Shown here in pieces: positions 8,827-16,279 of a stretch of 34,579 nt of DNA. Position 1 is the first letter of the stretch, and every line of letters begins with the position of its first letter. Origin of the DNA: Halanaerobium sp964649895 (GTDB lineage: Bacteria > Bacillota > Halanaerobiia > Halanaerobiales > Halanaerobiaceae); contig CAZYRX010000018.1 in the NCBI GenBank assembly GCA_964649895.1, positions 1 to 34,579 on the forward strand, written 5' to 3'. Position numbers and translations under genes: made by a program. The notes below the pieces were generated by a model. The model did no database searches. It was not told the origin of the DNA and saw only the letters and a list, made by a program, of their open reading frames with translations.

Positions 8827-8923
8827 CTCAACTTTCGGCATTAGCAAGACTATCAACTAAGTTAATGAACATTTTTGAGACACAGCATATTTTTATCAAT
8901 AAAGACTAATGTCGAAAGTTGAG
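8827..8923. repeat. 97-bp element with 18-bp terminal inverted repeats (MITE-like)
   Basis: CTCAACTTTCGGCATTAG (8827-8844) and CTAATGTCGAAAGTTGAG (8906-8923) are inverted copies with a single difference. They enclose about 61 bases without coding capacity. The right arm is followed by an A-run rather than a T-run, so it does not look like a normal + strand terminator. It follows the glycosidase stop by 28 bases. A small non-autonomous insertion element is the best explanation; a long mRNA hairpin is the alternative. Confidence 0.5.
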
Positions 8924-8993
8924 GTAAAAAAAGTAATTATCTATTCACCCATGACTTAAAAAAATAAAATTTTCAAAAAATTAAAATTTATCC

Positions 8994-9022
8994 TTGACAA
9001 CGTTTCCAATAGCATATATAAT
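8994..9022 (+). promoter_or_regulatory. Consensus sigma-A promoter with an overlapping LacI/cre-like operator
   Basis: TTGACA (8994-8999), 17 bases, TATAAT (9017-9022). TGACAACGTTTCCA at 8995-9008 overlaps the -35 and spacer and matches the CcpA/LacI-family consensus TGWNANCGNTNWCA at all but one position. A bound repressor here would block the polymerase. It drives the leader RNA that ends at 9240. Confidence 0.8.
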
Positions 9023-9029
9023 TTTAATA

Positions 9030-9191
9030 AGATAAATGATTTAATAATAATTTAATATTGCTAAACCGTAAGAAGCTTAAATTAAAAACTGGTTCAAAAT
9101 TGAATTCAGTTGCCAACGAGGGAAGGAAGCAGAGACTTCTGAATCTGATCAGGTAGAAGAAAGTTTAAGTGGACGGACCTTTGTATCCAAT
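9030..9191 (+). ncRNA. Candidate structured leader RNA (unidentified riboswitch or attenuator)
   Basis: About 160 transcribed but non-coding bases lie between a perfect promoter and a strong terminator. The central block is purine-rich (GGGAAGGAAGCAG at about 9120-9132) and is flanked by GAATTCAG/CTGAATC arms that can pair with a bulge. A further GC-richer stretch (GGACGGACC near 9171) precedes the terminator. I could not match it to a riboswitch family I know. The promoter-leader-terminator-gene arrangement is that of transcription attenuation controlling the gene at 9316. Confidence 0.45.
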
Positions 9192-9243
9192 AAGGACTGA
9201 GGAAAATCTTTTAGTAGAGGATTTTCCCCAGTCCTTTTTTCTT
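9192..9243 (+). terminator. Strong intrinsic terminator inside the leader of the isomerase gene
   Basis: GGACTGAGGAAAATC (9194-9208) pairs with GATTTTCCCCAGTCC (9220-9234) apart from one A/C mismatch, and is extended by A-T pairs at the base. T6 (9235-9240) follows directly. It lies about 75 bases before the start codon of the next gene, so read-through must be regulated or a second promoter must exist. Confidence 0.9.
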
Positions 9244-9315
9244 TACTTAAATTTCTAAAGATTTTAAAATTAAATGAAATAATTTAAAAAATTAATTTAA
9301 ATGGAGGAGATATTA

Positions 9316-10095
9316 ATGAAAAAATCAGTTTGTATTGAAACAGTATTTACAGAGTATCCTTTTGCAGAACGTTTTGAATTGGCTGCAGAAGCTGGATTTG
9401 AGTACATTGAATTCTGGTCATGGGAAGATAAAGATTTAAAGAAAATTAAGGAATTATGTGCAAAAAACAATTTAAAAATTGCTAGTTTTTCTGGTGATAA
9501 AGATTATTCTCTTGTGAATCCTACAGAAAATGAAGATTATATAAGTTTTATTAAAGCATCAATCGAAAAAGCAAAATATTTAAACTGTGACAACCTTGTT
9601 ATTCATTCAAATGCTTTAGGAGAAGGTGGAGTTGTATTAGATAGTTATGATGAATTAACTGAACAACAAAAGTATATTAATATGTATAAAGTACTTTCCG
9701 AATTAGCTCCACTTGCAGAAAAAGCTCAAGTTAAATTAGTATTAGAAGCATTAAATACTTTAAAAGATCATGCGGGCAACTGTCTTGCAAATACAAAAGA
9801 TTCAGCAGAATTAGTGAGAATGGTAAATTCTCAATATGTTAAAGTATTATATGATGCATACCATATGCAAATTATGGAGGGGAATATAATCGAAAATTTA
9901 AGAGAATATATTGATGTGATAGATTATATTCATATAGCTGATTCTCCTGATAGAAGTGAGCCAGGAACTGGAGAAATAAATTATAATAATATAATGGAAG
10001 AATTAAAAGAATTAAACTATGAACATATAATTGGTTTTGAATTATTTCCTAAAAAAGAATCAAAAGAGATTGCACCGAAGTTAGCAGAACTTTAA
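9316..10095 (+). CDS. Sugar isomerase/epimerase-like TIM barrel of the hydroxypyruvate isomerase (Hyi/OtnI) type
   Basis: A 259-residue cytoplasmic metal-dependent isomerase. Family residues are visible: the glutamate in LVLEALNT, the Asp/His pair in YDAYHMQ, the block HIADSPDRSEPGTGEINY and the final metal-ligand segment GFELFP. The HIADxPxRxEPGTGEINY block is characteristic of hydroxypyruvate and 2-oxo-tetronate isomerases and sets it apart from IolI and IolE downstream. I chose ATG 9316 because GGAGGAG at 9303-9309 lies in front of it; the in-frame ATG at 9301 has no such site. It follows the attenuator-like leader and precedes the first inositol/ribose-type binding protein. The true substrate could be a keto-polyol. 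Confidence 0.82.
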   Translation: MKKSVCIETVFTEYPFAERFELAAEAGFEYIEFWSWEDKDLKKIKELCAKNNLKIASFSGDKDYSLVNPTENEDYISFIKASIEKAKYLNCDNLVIHSNALGEGGVVLDSYDELTEQQKYINMYKVLSELAPLAEKAQVKLVLEALNTLKDHAGNCLANTKDSAELVRMVNSQYVKVLYDAYHMQIMEGNIIENLREYIDVIDYIHIADSPDRSEPGTGEINYNNIMEELKELNYEHIIGFELFPKKESKEIAPKLAEL

Positions 10096-10473
10096 TAAAG
10101 TAAAAATAAAATATATTCAGAATTCAAGCAAAATATGTATATTTTTGCGCAAAAATTTGCAGTGACTTAATCAATTTATTAATGTAAACTAGTTAACAGT
10201 AAGATCAATTTTTATAATCATTAAAATTTTTAAAATTGATTGTGAATGTTTTTTAACTGAGCCCTTTTTATAAATTAATATTTGCCCAATATTAATTATG
10301 AATATTACCTTTAGGGAGGTGTATATAATAGTAAGCTAGTAAATAGTAAGCAAGTAATTTTAAAGAAAAATACGATTTTTAGTTTAAGAAACCAAGCAGT
10401 TGACAAAGTAGAAGTATTTGTAATTTATTAGTAAGATTGAGTATATTTTTAAAAAAACTTAGGGGTGAAATTT
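10096..10473 (+). other. Intergenic region with palindromes and an SD-like element before the binding-protein gene
   Basis: The 378-base gap contains a perfect 14-base palindrome TTTTTGCGCAAAAA (10142-10155) and an operator-like near-palindrome TGTAAACTAGTTAACA (10183-10198). AGGGAGGTG (10313-10321) is not followed by a usable start codon. An isolated TTGACA (10400-10405) has only poor -10 matches (TAATTT or TTTATT). No open frame of any length with a ribosome-binding site is seen. Confidence 0.5.
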
Positions 10474-11409
10474 ATGAGAAAAAAATTAATAATTTTAACA
10501 TTAGTCTTATTTTTAGGAGCAGTTGTTTTTTCCGGTCAAGTAGGAGCACAAGATAAGACAGTTGGGGTTTTAATTGGTAATTTTAGTGATCAATTCCAGG
10601 CATATATTATGGATGGTTTAAGAGAGGCAGCCGCAGAATATGATGACATTGAATTCATGTATAATGATGCTAAATTTGAAGCTTCAACACAGATGAATCA
10701 GGCAGAGAATTTAATTGTAAGAGGTGTTGATGCAGTAATTATGATACCTGTTGATGCATCAGCTTCTAATGCGGCAGCACAAAGAATTGTGGATGCTGGA
10801 ATTCCTTTAATCACACTTAACAGTAGAATAAAAGATCAAGATTTAGCTGTAACTTATGCTGGTTCTGATACTGTAGAATCTGGAGAATTTTTGATGAAAG
10901 AAATGGCAGAAAGATTAGATGGAAAAGGTAAAATTGCTATTATTCAAGGACAGATGGGTCATGAGGCACAGGTTTTAAGAATGGAAGGAATCAATAATAT
11001 TTTAGCTGATTATCCTGAAATTAAAGTTGTAGCAAATCAATCTGCTGAATGGTTCAGAGATGAAGCTGTAAACGTAACAGAGAATATTCTTCAGTCTGTT
11101 CAAGATTTAGATGCAATCGTTGCTCAAAATGATGAAATGGCAATTGGAGCATATATTGCTGCAAAAGATATGGGTAAAGCTGATGATTTACTGATTGCTG
11201 GTATTGATGCTACACCTGAAGCATTAGATTATATTGAAGAAGGTAAACTTGCATATTCAGTTTTCCAGGATGCAAAAGGCCAGGGAAGAGCTGCAATTCA
11301 TGCAGCAGCAGATCTTCTTAGTGGAGAAGAACTGCCAGAACAAATCATGGTTCCTTATGAATTGGTAAGAAAAGATGAAGTTGATGAATATAGAGCAAAA
11401 TATGAATAA
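10474..11409 (+). CDS. Sugar/inositol-type periplasmic-binding protein (RbsB-like), orphan paralogue
   Basis: A 311-residue exported receptor of the RbsB/PBP-I sugar-binding group (Pfam Peripla_BP_4 type). A signal peptide (MRKKLIILTLVLF to VGAQ) precedes KTVGVLIGNFSDQFQ. Typical pieces are NDAKFEASTQMNQAENLI, VDAVIMIPVDASA and AIVAQNDEMAIGA. ATG 10474 is preferred over an in-frame GTG at 10465 because AGGGGTGA (10461-10468) is its ribosome-binding site. It has the same length as, and about 70% identity by eye over the first 60 mature residues with, the protein at 22416, which heads an inositol operon. Unlike that copy it has no RbsA/RbsC next to it, so it probably shares the downstream importer. 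A URO-D methyltransferase follows, hinting at a methylated ligand (inference). Confidence 0.87.
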   Translation: MRKKLIILTLVLFLGAVVFSGQVGAQDKTVGVLIGNFSDQFQAYIMDGLREAAAEYDDIEFMYNDAKFEASTQMNQAENLIVRGVDAVIMIPVDASASNAAAQRIVDAGIPLITLNSRIKDQDLAVTYAGSDTVESGEFLMKEMAERLDGKGKIAIIQGQMGHEAQVLRMEGINNILADYPEIKVVANQSAEWFRDEAVNVTENILQSVQDLDAIVAQNDEMAIGAYIAAKDMGKADDLLIAGIDATPEALDYIEEGKLAYSVFQDAKGQGRAAIHAAADLLSGEELPEQIMVPYELVRKDEVDEYRAKYE

Positions 11410-11440
11410 ACCAATAATATTTTACTCATAGTAAATTTAA

Positions 11441-11474
11441 AGGATGGGTGCAGCTATCAAGCTGTATCCATCCT
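11441..11474 (+). other. Hairpin after binding-protein gene, homologous to the one at 23388
   Basis: AGGATGGGTGCAGCT (11441-11455) pairs with AGCTGTATCCATCCT (11460-11474) through two G-U pairs and a four-base loop. No T-run follows. The outer arms match the hairpin after the paralogous gene at 23388-23417. Confidence 0.75.
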
Positions 11475-11620
11475 GATAAATAAAAAGTATAAAGGTTTTT
11501 AAATTCAATATTATTAAATATCGAAATTAGATTAGATTTTAATGTATTAAATTTGAAAATTTATAAAATCAAATTGCTAAGTTGCTAATTCATATTATTT
11601 AAAAAAGGGGTTTAATTTAA

Positions 11621-12865
11621 ATGAAGAAATTAACTTCTCGAGAGAGAGTAAAAAAAGCTTTAAACTTTGAAGAAACTGATAGAGTGCCGATTGATCTTGG
11701 AGCTCATACGAGTTCAGGAATTTCTGCTATAGCTTATAATAATCTAAAAAAGCATCTAGGCATAAAAAAAGGTAATACCAGAATATATGATGTCATACAA
11801 GAATTAGCTAGACCTGAAGAATTAATTATGAATAAATTCAACTTAGATGTTTTAGATGTTGGAATAATTTATGATGATATAATTGACTGGTATGATATTG
11901 AACTATCGGATGGTAGTAAAGCCCAGTATCCTGATTGGTTTAGACCAGAAAAAAAAGGTGATGATTGGTTCTATTATGATGAAGATGGAGAATTGATTGC
12001 TAAAAAAGTTAAAGGTGCTACATATTTTGACCAAACATATTTTCCTTATCTTGATGGTTATCCTGATAATTTTGATGATTTAGCCCAAGATATGAAGAAA
12101 GCAATGTGGTATTCTATTCCTGTAAGTCCCTTTCATAGACAAGAAGAAGATGACTTTTGGGATGATTTACGCCAAAAATGCATTGAATTAAGAGACAATA
12201 CAGACTATGCATTAATGCTTTCAGGGCCTGGAAGTTTAAGAGAATTAGGTTCATATTTAAGAAGAATGGATAAATTTTTAATGGATTTAGCACTTGATCC
12301 TAAAAATGTAAAAAAATTAATGGAAGCTGCTATGAAGATATATATGGAGCAATTCAAAAAAATATGTAATGCTGTTGGTGATGTAGTAGATATCTATCGT
12401 TTTCCGGATGATTTGGGTACTAGTTCAGGTATGCTGCTTTCACCTGATAATTATAGAGAATTCTTTAAACCACATCAAAAGACAATGATTGACTATATTC
12501 ATCAAAATAGTGATATGTCAGTTTTACTTCACTCTTGTGGTACAATTACTCCAATTATTCCTGATCTTATTGAAATTGGTCTTGATATAATAAATCCGGT
12601 TCAAACAAATGCCAGAGATATGGAAGCAGATAAGCTAAAAAAAGAATTTGGTAAAGATATAGTTTTTTGGGGTGGAGGCGCAAATACTCAGGGAGTATTG
12701 AACAATGGTACACCAGAAGAAGTTAAAAATAATGTAAAAGAAAATTTAGAAATATTTGCTCCAGGTGGTGGTTTTGTATTTAATCAGATTCATAATGTAC
12801 TACCTGATGTACCTCCAGAAAATGTAATAGCTATGTTTGAAGCAGTTGAAGAATATATTTATTAA
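11621..12865 (+). CDS. URO-D-superfamily methyltransferase (corrinoid-linked type)
   Basis: A 414-residue cytoplasmic protein of the uroporphyrinogen-decarboxylase superfamily. Its non-haem branch (MtaA, MtbA, CmuA) moves methyl groups to or from corrinoid proteins using zinc. The N-terminus RERVKKALNFEETDRVPIDLG has the usual opening. VLLHSCG places the zinc-binding H304-x-C306; FWGGGANTQ and the C-terminal APGGGFVFNQIHN follow. The third zinc ligand of MtaA-type enzymes is a cysteine in a PGC motif; here that site reads PGGG, and H391 a few residues on may substitute. It is closely related to the protein at 26949 and sits behind a binding protein paralogous to the one heading that operon. 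Proposed role: methyl transfer from a methylated polyol. Haem synthesis is unlikely in this context. Confidence 0.82.
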   Translation: MKKLTSRERVKKALNFEETDRVPIDLGAHTSSGISAIAYNNLKKHLGIKKGNTRIYDVIQELARPEELIMNKFNLDVLDVGIIYDDIIDWYDIELSDGSKAQYPDWFRPEKKGDDWFYYDEDGELIAKKVKGATYFDQTYFPYLDGYPDNFDDLAQDMKKAMWYSIPVSPFHRQEEDDFWDDLRQKCIELRDNTDYALMLSGPGSLRELGSYLRRMDKFLMDLALDPKNVKKLMEAAMKIYMEQFKKICNAVGDVVDIYRFPDDLGTSSGMLLSPDNYREFFKPHQKTMIDYIHQNSDMSVLLHSCGTITPIIPDLIEIGLDIINPVQTNARDMEADKLKKEFGKDIVFWGGGANTQGVLNNGTPEEVKNNVKENLEIFAPGGGFVFNQIHNVLPDVPPENVIAMFEAVEEYIY

Positions 12866-12900
12866 TAGAAATTAGTTTTAACTTTTAAATTGTATTCTAT

Positions 12901-12969
12901 AGGATTTTCTTTATGTAATGGTCTTTAGTAAAGACTCTATATATTAAAGAAAATCCTTTTATTTTTAAA
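12901..12969 (+). terminator. Nested-hairpin terminator after the URO-D gene
   Basis: AGGATTTTCTTTA (12901-12913) pairs perfectly with TAAAGAAAATCCT (12945-12957) and is followed by TTTATTTTT. Inside the loop a second perfect hairpin GTCTTTA/TAAAGAC occupies 12921-12935. The rest of the 338-base gap is AT-rich apart from the promoter at 13097. Confidence 0.85.
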
Positions 12970-13096
12970 TTTTATGATTTTTAATTTTTTTATTCTAAAA
13001 ACAAAAATAATGTTATAATTAATTTCTCTGAATAAATATTTTAAATTTTTAACATGCAATTATTATTGAAATTATATTTGGATTGAGAAATAACAA

Positions 13097-13126
13097 TTGA
13101 AATTAAAGTGATAAAAAGGTTATAAT
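13097..13126 (+). promoter_or_regulatory. Promoter of the half-ABC/PocR regulator pair
   Basis: TTGAAA (13097-13102), 18 bases, TATAAT (13121-13126). Two direct copies of TATATGACT follow at 13128-13136 and 13154-13162, 26 bases apart. They lie where an AraC-type regulator, such as the one encoded at 14030, could bind for autoregulation. Confidence 0.6.
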
Positions 13127-13203
13127 ATATATGACTATCCATATCATAATTCCTATATGACTGTATTTTACGGAGGTAGATTATTATTAATGAGGATTAT
13201 ATA

Positions 13204-13995
13204 TTGAAATTTAAAAACTTAACAATAAAAAACTCAAAAAACATTTCATTAGATAATTTGGAAATTAAATCAGGTACAGTCCATGCCATACTTGGAGAAG
13301 AATTATCGGGGAAAGCCTCAATTCTTAAAATGCTTAGTGGTTCCATCAAACCTACCTCAGGGAAAATCATATATAATAATGAATCAGTAGAGTTTGATAA
13401 TTTTGAAGAAGCTTTGAATAAAGGGATATTTATGATTCATCAGCAAAAAAAAGATGATGAAAATAAAGATATTTGGGGATTTTTGAAAAAAAGAAGTGAA
13501 GTTGAGAAGATAAATGGGGGAGATTTCTTCTCCAATATGTCTATAGCAGAAAATATTTTTTTAGGCAGAGAGCCCACTGTTGGTTTTGGGTTTTTACAAT
13601 TTATCAGCTCAAAAAAACTTTACAAAAAAACTAGATACTTCCTTGAAAAACTTGATATAGCTCTAGCTCCTGAACTCAAAATGGACAAATTAAATAATTT
13701 GGATAAACTATTGGTTGCACTTGCAAAAGCTCTTTCATATCAAGCTAAATTGATAATTATTGATGAGCCTACCAAATTACTTACTCAAAAAGAAACTGCA
13801 GTATTTTTTGAAAAAATTAAAATCATGAAAGAAAAGGATATAACATTTATTTATCTGAGCAGAGAAATTGATGTGATTTTAAAAATTAGCGATTATGTTA
13901 GTGTTTTTAAGAATGGTAATATAGTTGGAAGCATGAAAACCGACAATGCAGATTTCGATAAATTAGCATTAATGCTTTTAGGTAAAAATAATTAG
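13204..13995 (+). CDS. Degenerate single-domain ABC ATPase resembling the N-terminal half of RbsA/MglA
   Basis: A 263-residue protein that aligns by eye with the first half of the RbsA-type ATPase at 23442 but lacks the second nucleotide-binding domain. The Walker A reads GEELSGKAS (31-39), so the Ser/Thr after the lysine is Ala38. Q80 of the Q-loop and Walker B LIIIDEPT (183-190) remain. The switch histidine is Arg220 (YLSREID against YITHKMD). A charged insert of about 25 residues follows the Q-loop. ATP binding may persist but hydrolysis is doubtful. The start is TTG 13204 with GAGG eight bases upstream; a five-codon frame ATG 13190 to TGA 13207 overlaps it. It lies 34 bases before the PocR/AraC gene and 200 bases after a terminator, so a regulatory rather than a transport role is likely (inference). 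Confidence 0.75.
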   Translation: MKFKNLTIKNSKNISLDNLEIKSGTVHAILGEELSGKASILKMLSGSIKPTSGKIIYNNESVEFDNFEEALNKGIFMIHQQKKDDENKDIWGFLKKRSEVEKINGGDFFSNMSIAENIFLGREPTVGFGFLQFISSKKLYKKTRYFLEKLDIALAPELKMDKLNNLDKLLVALAKALSYQAKLIIIDEPTKLLTQKETAVFFEKIKIMKEKDITFIYLSREIDVILKISDYVSVFKNGNIVGSMKTDNADFDKLALMLLGKNN

Positions 13996-14029
13996 TTAAA
14001 TATTTACATTTTATAATTGGAGGAAAAGC

Positions 14030-15283
14030 ATGAAAAATTTTAAAAATGAAATCAAGGAGGCTCTTGATATATACAGTTTTTCTACAAATATAAATTCTAA
14101 AGTATTTGATAAAAATAACAGTTTGATATGTTTTTCAAGTTCTTATAATGAAAATAAATTCTGTAGTTTCATAAAAGATAAATGTGGAAAAGAAAAATGC
14201 CTCCAATCATATAAATATGGTGGATTACAGGCGCAAAAATTTGGTGAGCCATATATTTATTTTTGTCCTTATGGTTTAGTTAATTGGTCAGTACCCATAA
14301 CTCAAAATGGAAAGATGAAGTATTTTATAGTTGGGGGTGCGGTCTTGCTTCATAAAGTTGATGATTTTTTAATTGAAAAAATCATCAAAGAAAGCTGTCT
14401 TGATTCAAATGATATGGGGAAAATCAGAAACTACTTAAATAAAATAGCAGTCATTGATACAGTAAGAACAAGATATCTATCAAAACTATTAGAAAAATTA
14501 TCTATTGATTTAATGAATAATTTTGGAAATGAAACTAATTTTATAGAGAGTAAGAAACGTTATAATAAAGGAGCTGCTTTAGTTGCAGAAACAATCCATT
14601 TTTTAAAAGATAATAATTATGATTATGATGAAAGTCATTATCCTTTGGAAAAAGAAAATGAATTGATTGCCGAGGTAAAACTTGGTCACCGTGAAAAGTC
14701 AATGGAAATTCTGAATAAGATACTTGGAATTATATATTTTAAAAGTGGAGATGATTTTAAAATAGTAAAAGCCAGGTCAATAGAGCTAATGGTAGCATTA
14801 GCAAGATCAGTTATTGAAATCGGCGCTGATTTAGAGTCGGTCTTTGGCCTTGAATATGAATATTTTGAGAATATTAATAAAGCTGAAGATATTAACCAAC
14901 TTTCCTCTATTTTGAGCAAATTTTTAGATGGTTTTATTAACTGCATTTTCTCAATTGCAAATCTAAAAAACAAAGATACAATATTTAAAGCGATTAATTA
15001 TATCAAAGATAATTTTTATAATAATGACCTCAAATTAAGTGATGTAGCAGAACATGTAGGACTTAGTTCTTCCTACTTCTCAACAATATTTAAAGAAGAA
15101 ACAGGTCTATCATATACTGAATATTTGCATAAAGTTAGAATTGAGACTGCAAAAGAATATTTAAAAAATGATTATTCACTTGCTGCTGTTGCACAGGCTG
15201 TAGGATTTAATGATCAAAGTTATTTTTCAAGAGTTTTCAAAAAAATGGAAGGTATAAGCCCTGGTCGGTGGAAACCATCTTAA
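14030..15283 (+). CDS. PocR-domain AraC-family transcriptional regulator
   Basis: A 417-residue activator. Residues about 7-165 have the PocR sensory-domain pattern: an ordered set of cysteines in FCSFIKDKCGKEKC, then FCPYGLVNWSVPI. The middle is helical. Residues about 315-415 hold two AraC helix-turn-helix motifs (LKLSDVAEHVGLSSSYFSTI and YSLAAVAQAVGFNDQSYFSR, ending GISPGRWKPS). PocR regulates propanediol/cobalamin genes in Salmonella, and PocR domains are thought to bind small hydrocarbon derivatives. ATG 14030 follows GGAGG. Co-transcribed with the half ABC ATPase and directly upstream of the corrinoid protein operon, it is the best candidate to switch that operon on in response to the methylated substrate. 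Confidence 0.88.
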   Translation: MKNFKNEIKEALDIYSFSTNINSKVFDKNNSLICFSSSYNENKFCSFIKDKCGKEKCLQSYKYGGLQAQKFGEPYIYFCPYGLVNWSVPITQNGKMKYFIVGGAVLLHKVDDFLIEKIIKESCLDSNDMGKIRNYLNKIAVIDTVRTRYLSKLLEKLSIDLMNNFGNETNFIESKKRYNKGAALVAETIHFLKDNNYDYDESHYPLEKENELIAEVKLGHREKSMEILNKILGIIYFKSGDDFKIVKARSIELMVALARSVIEIGADLESVFGLEYEYFENINKAEDINQLSSILSKFLDGFINCIFSIANLKNKDTIFKAINYIKDNFYNNDLKLSDVAEHVGLSSSYFSTIFKEETGLSYTEYLHKVRIETAKEYLKNDYSLAAVAQAVGFNDQSYFSRVFKKMEGISPGRWKPS

Positions 15284-15406
15284 TTTAAGATTTAAGTTAA
15301 TAAGACTAAGAATATTTTATAAAATCAAATTAAATTAAAATAAATTTAAAAAATATTACAATAATTATTTGTTAAAGAACAATATAATGGGTATAGTGTT
15401 TACAAT

Positions 15407-15463
15407 AAAAATAGGAAGGAGGACAACTATAATTGTAAACGTTTAAAAAAGCATCCTATTTTT
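15407..15463 (+). promoter_or_regulatory. Leader inverted repeat enclosing SD-like element and LacI/cre-like site
   Basis: AAAAATAGGA (15407-15416) and TCCTATTTTT (15454-15463) are perfect 10-base arms. Between them lie AGGAAGGAGG (15413-15422, partly in the left arm, no start codon after it), a TATAAT (15428-15433) with no well-spaced -35, and TGTAAACGTTTAAA (15434-15447), 13 of 14 matches to the CcpA cre consensus. The right arm ends in a T-run, so as RNA it could act as a weak terminator. GGGAAGGAAGC follows at about 15466. The region belongs to the 282-base gap before the corrinoid protein gene. Confidence 0.45.
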
Positions 15464-15565
15464 GGGGAAGGAAGCTATTTAAATTAATAATTTAAAGTTT
15501 TATATGGAAAAAAGAAAAGAATATTCAAAATAAAATAATTAAAATTAGAAAGGGGAAAGATAATA

Positions 15566-16198
15566 ATGAGTTTATTAGAAGATTTATCTAAATCACTTCA
15601 GGCGGGGAACGTTGAAGAAGTAAAGAATGGGGTTAAAGAAGGTTTAGAGGGAGGATATGAACCAAGAGAACTTCTCTATGATGGACTTATGGATGGAATG
15701 GGCATCATTGGAGAAAAGTTTAAAAACAATGAAGTTTTTGTACCTGAAGTATTGATAGCTGCAAGAGCAATGAATGCTGGTATGGAAATATTGAAACCTA
15801 AATTAATTGAAACTGGTGTTGAAGATATTGGGAAGGTTATTATTGGAACAGTTGCAGGAGATTTGCATGATATTGGTAAAAACTTAGTCAAAATGATGTT
15901 TGAAGGCAGTGGATTCGAAGTTATTGATTTGGGAACAGATGTTACTCCAGAAGAATTCGCAAATGCTGTAAAAGAACATAAACCAGATATTGTTGGTCTA
16001 TCAGCTTTACTAACAACCACAATGCCTGTTATGGAAAAAGTTGTTAAAAAGCTTGAAGAAGAAGGTATAAGAGATGATGTTATAGTAATGATTGGAGGGG
16101 CTCCAATCACAGAAAAATATTGTCAGGACATTAAAGCTGATATTTATGCTAAAGATGCAGCAACTGCAGCAAGTACAGCTAAAGAAAAAGTGTCTTAA
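15566..16198 (+). CDS. Corrinoid protein of a methyltransferase system (MtbC/MttC type)
   Basis: A 210-residue cytoplasmic methyl carrier. Residues 1-85 form the helical cap domain (B12-binding_2) and 88-205 the Rossmann-like B12 domain. GDLHDIGKN at 98-106 is the DxHxxG signature; His101 is the lower axial ligand of cobalt. SALLTTTM (146-153) and GGAPIT (177-182) are the other cofactor contacts. In such systems a substrate-specific methyltransferase methylates Co(I), and a second enzyme passes the methyl group on to tetrahydrofolate or another acceptor. ATG 15566 has AAAGGGG upstream. The activator genes follow at once. The partner methyltransferases are most plausibly the URO-D proteins of this window, since no MttB, MtaB or MtrH gene is present. 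Confidence 0.95.
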   Translation: MSLLEDLSKSLQAGNVEEVKNGVKEGLEGGYEPRELLYDGLMDGMGIIGEKFKNNEVFVPEVLIAARAMNAGMEILKPKLIETGVEDIGKVIIGTVAGDLHDIGKNLVKMMFEGSGFEVIDLGTDVTPEEFANAVKEHKPDIVGLSALLTTTMPVMEKVVKKLEEEGIRDDVIVMIGGAPITEKYCQDIKADIYAKDAATAASTAKEKVS

Positions 16199-16279
16199 TT
16201 AATATAGCCATAAAATGGATATTTTTTAATAATTAAATTAGCTTCAAAATAATTCAGAACTTTTCAGGGGATGATCGGT

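Noticed and set aside
9118..9132. GGGAAGGAAGCAG resembles the apical loop of bacterial SRP RNA (GGAAGGAAGCAG).
   Set aside because: The matching 5' strand (GGTCAGG) does not precede it, and the surrounding sequence cannot form the domain IV hairpin in the right order. It also sits in a promoter-leader-terminator unit ahead of a metabolic gene.
9100..9165. GCCA, GGGAAGG and TCAGG in this order recall the 3' part of a cobalamin riboswitch, tempting because of the corrinoid genes nearby.
   Set aside because: The essential upstream GGTG and CCGCNACTG core and the full B12 box are absent. Only a covariance search could revive it.
11621..12865. Annotation of the URO-D proteins as haem-pathway uroporphyrinogen decarboxylase (hemE).
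   Set aside because: They have zinc-type HxC motifs, are longer than HemE, occur in three diverged copies and lie among corrinoid and inositol genes with no haem genes nearby.
15676..16110. Long open frame on the - strand across the corrinoid protein gene (144 codons), and similar ones at 2487-2756, 21333-21653 and 30611-30895.
   Set aside because: These are mirror frames of well-supported genes, with low-complexity Ser/Ile/Pro-rich translations and no ribosome-binding sites or domains.
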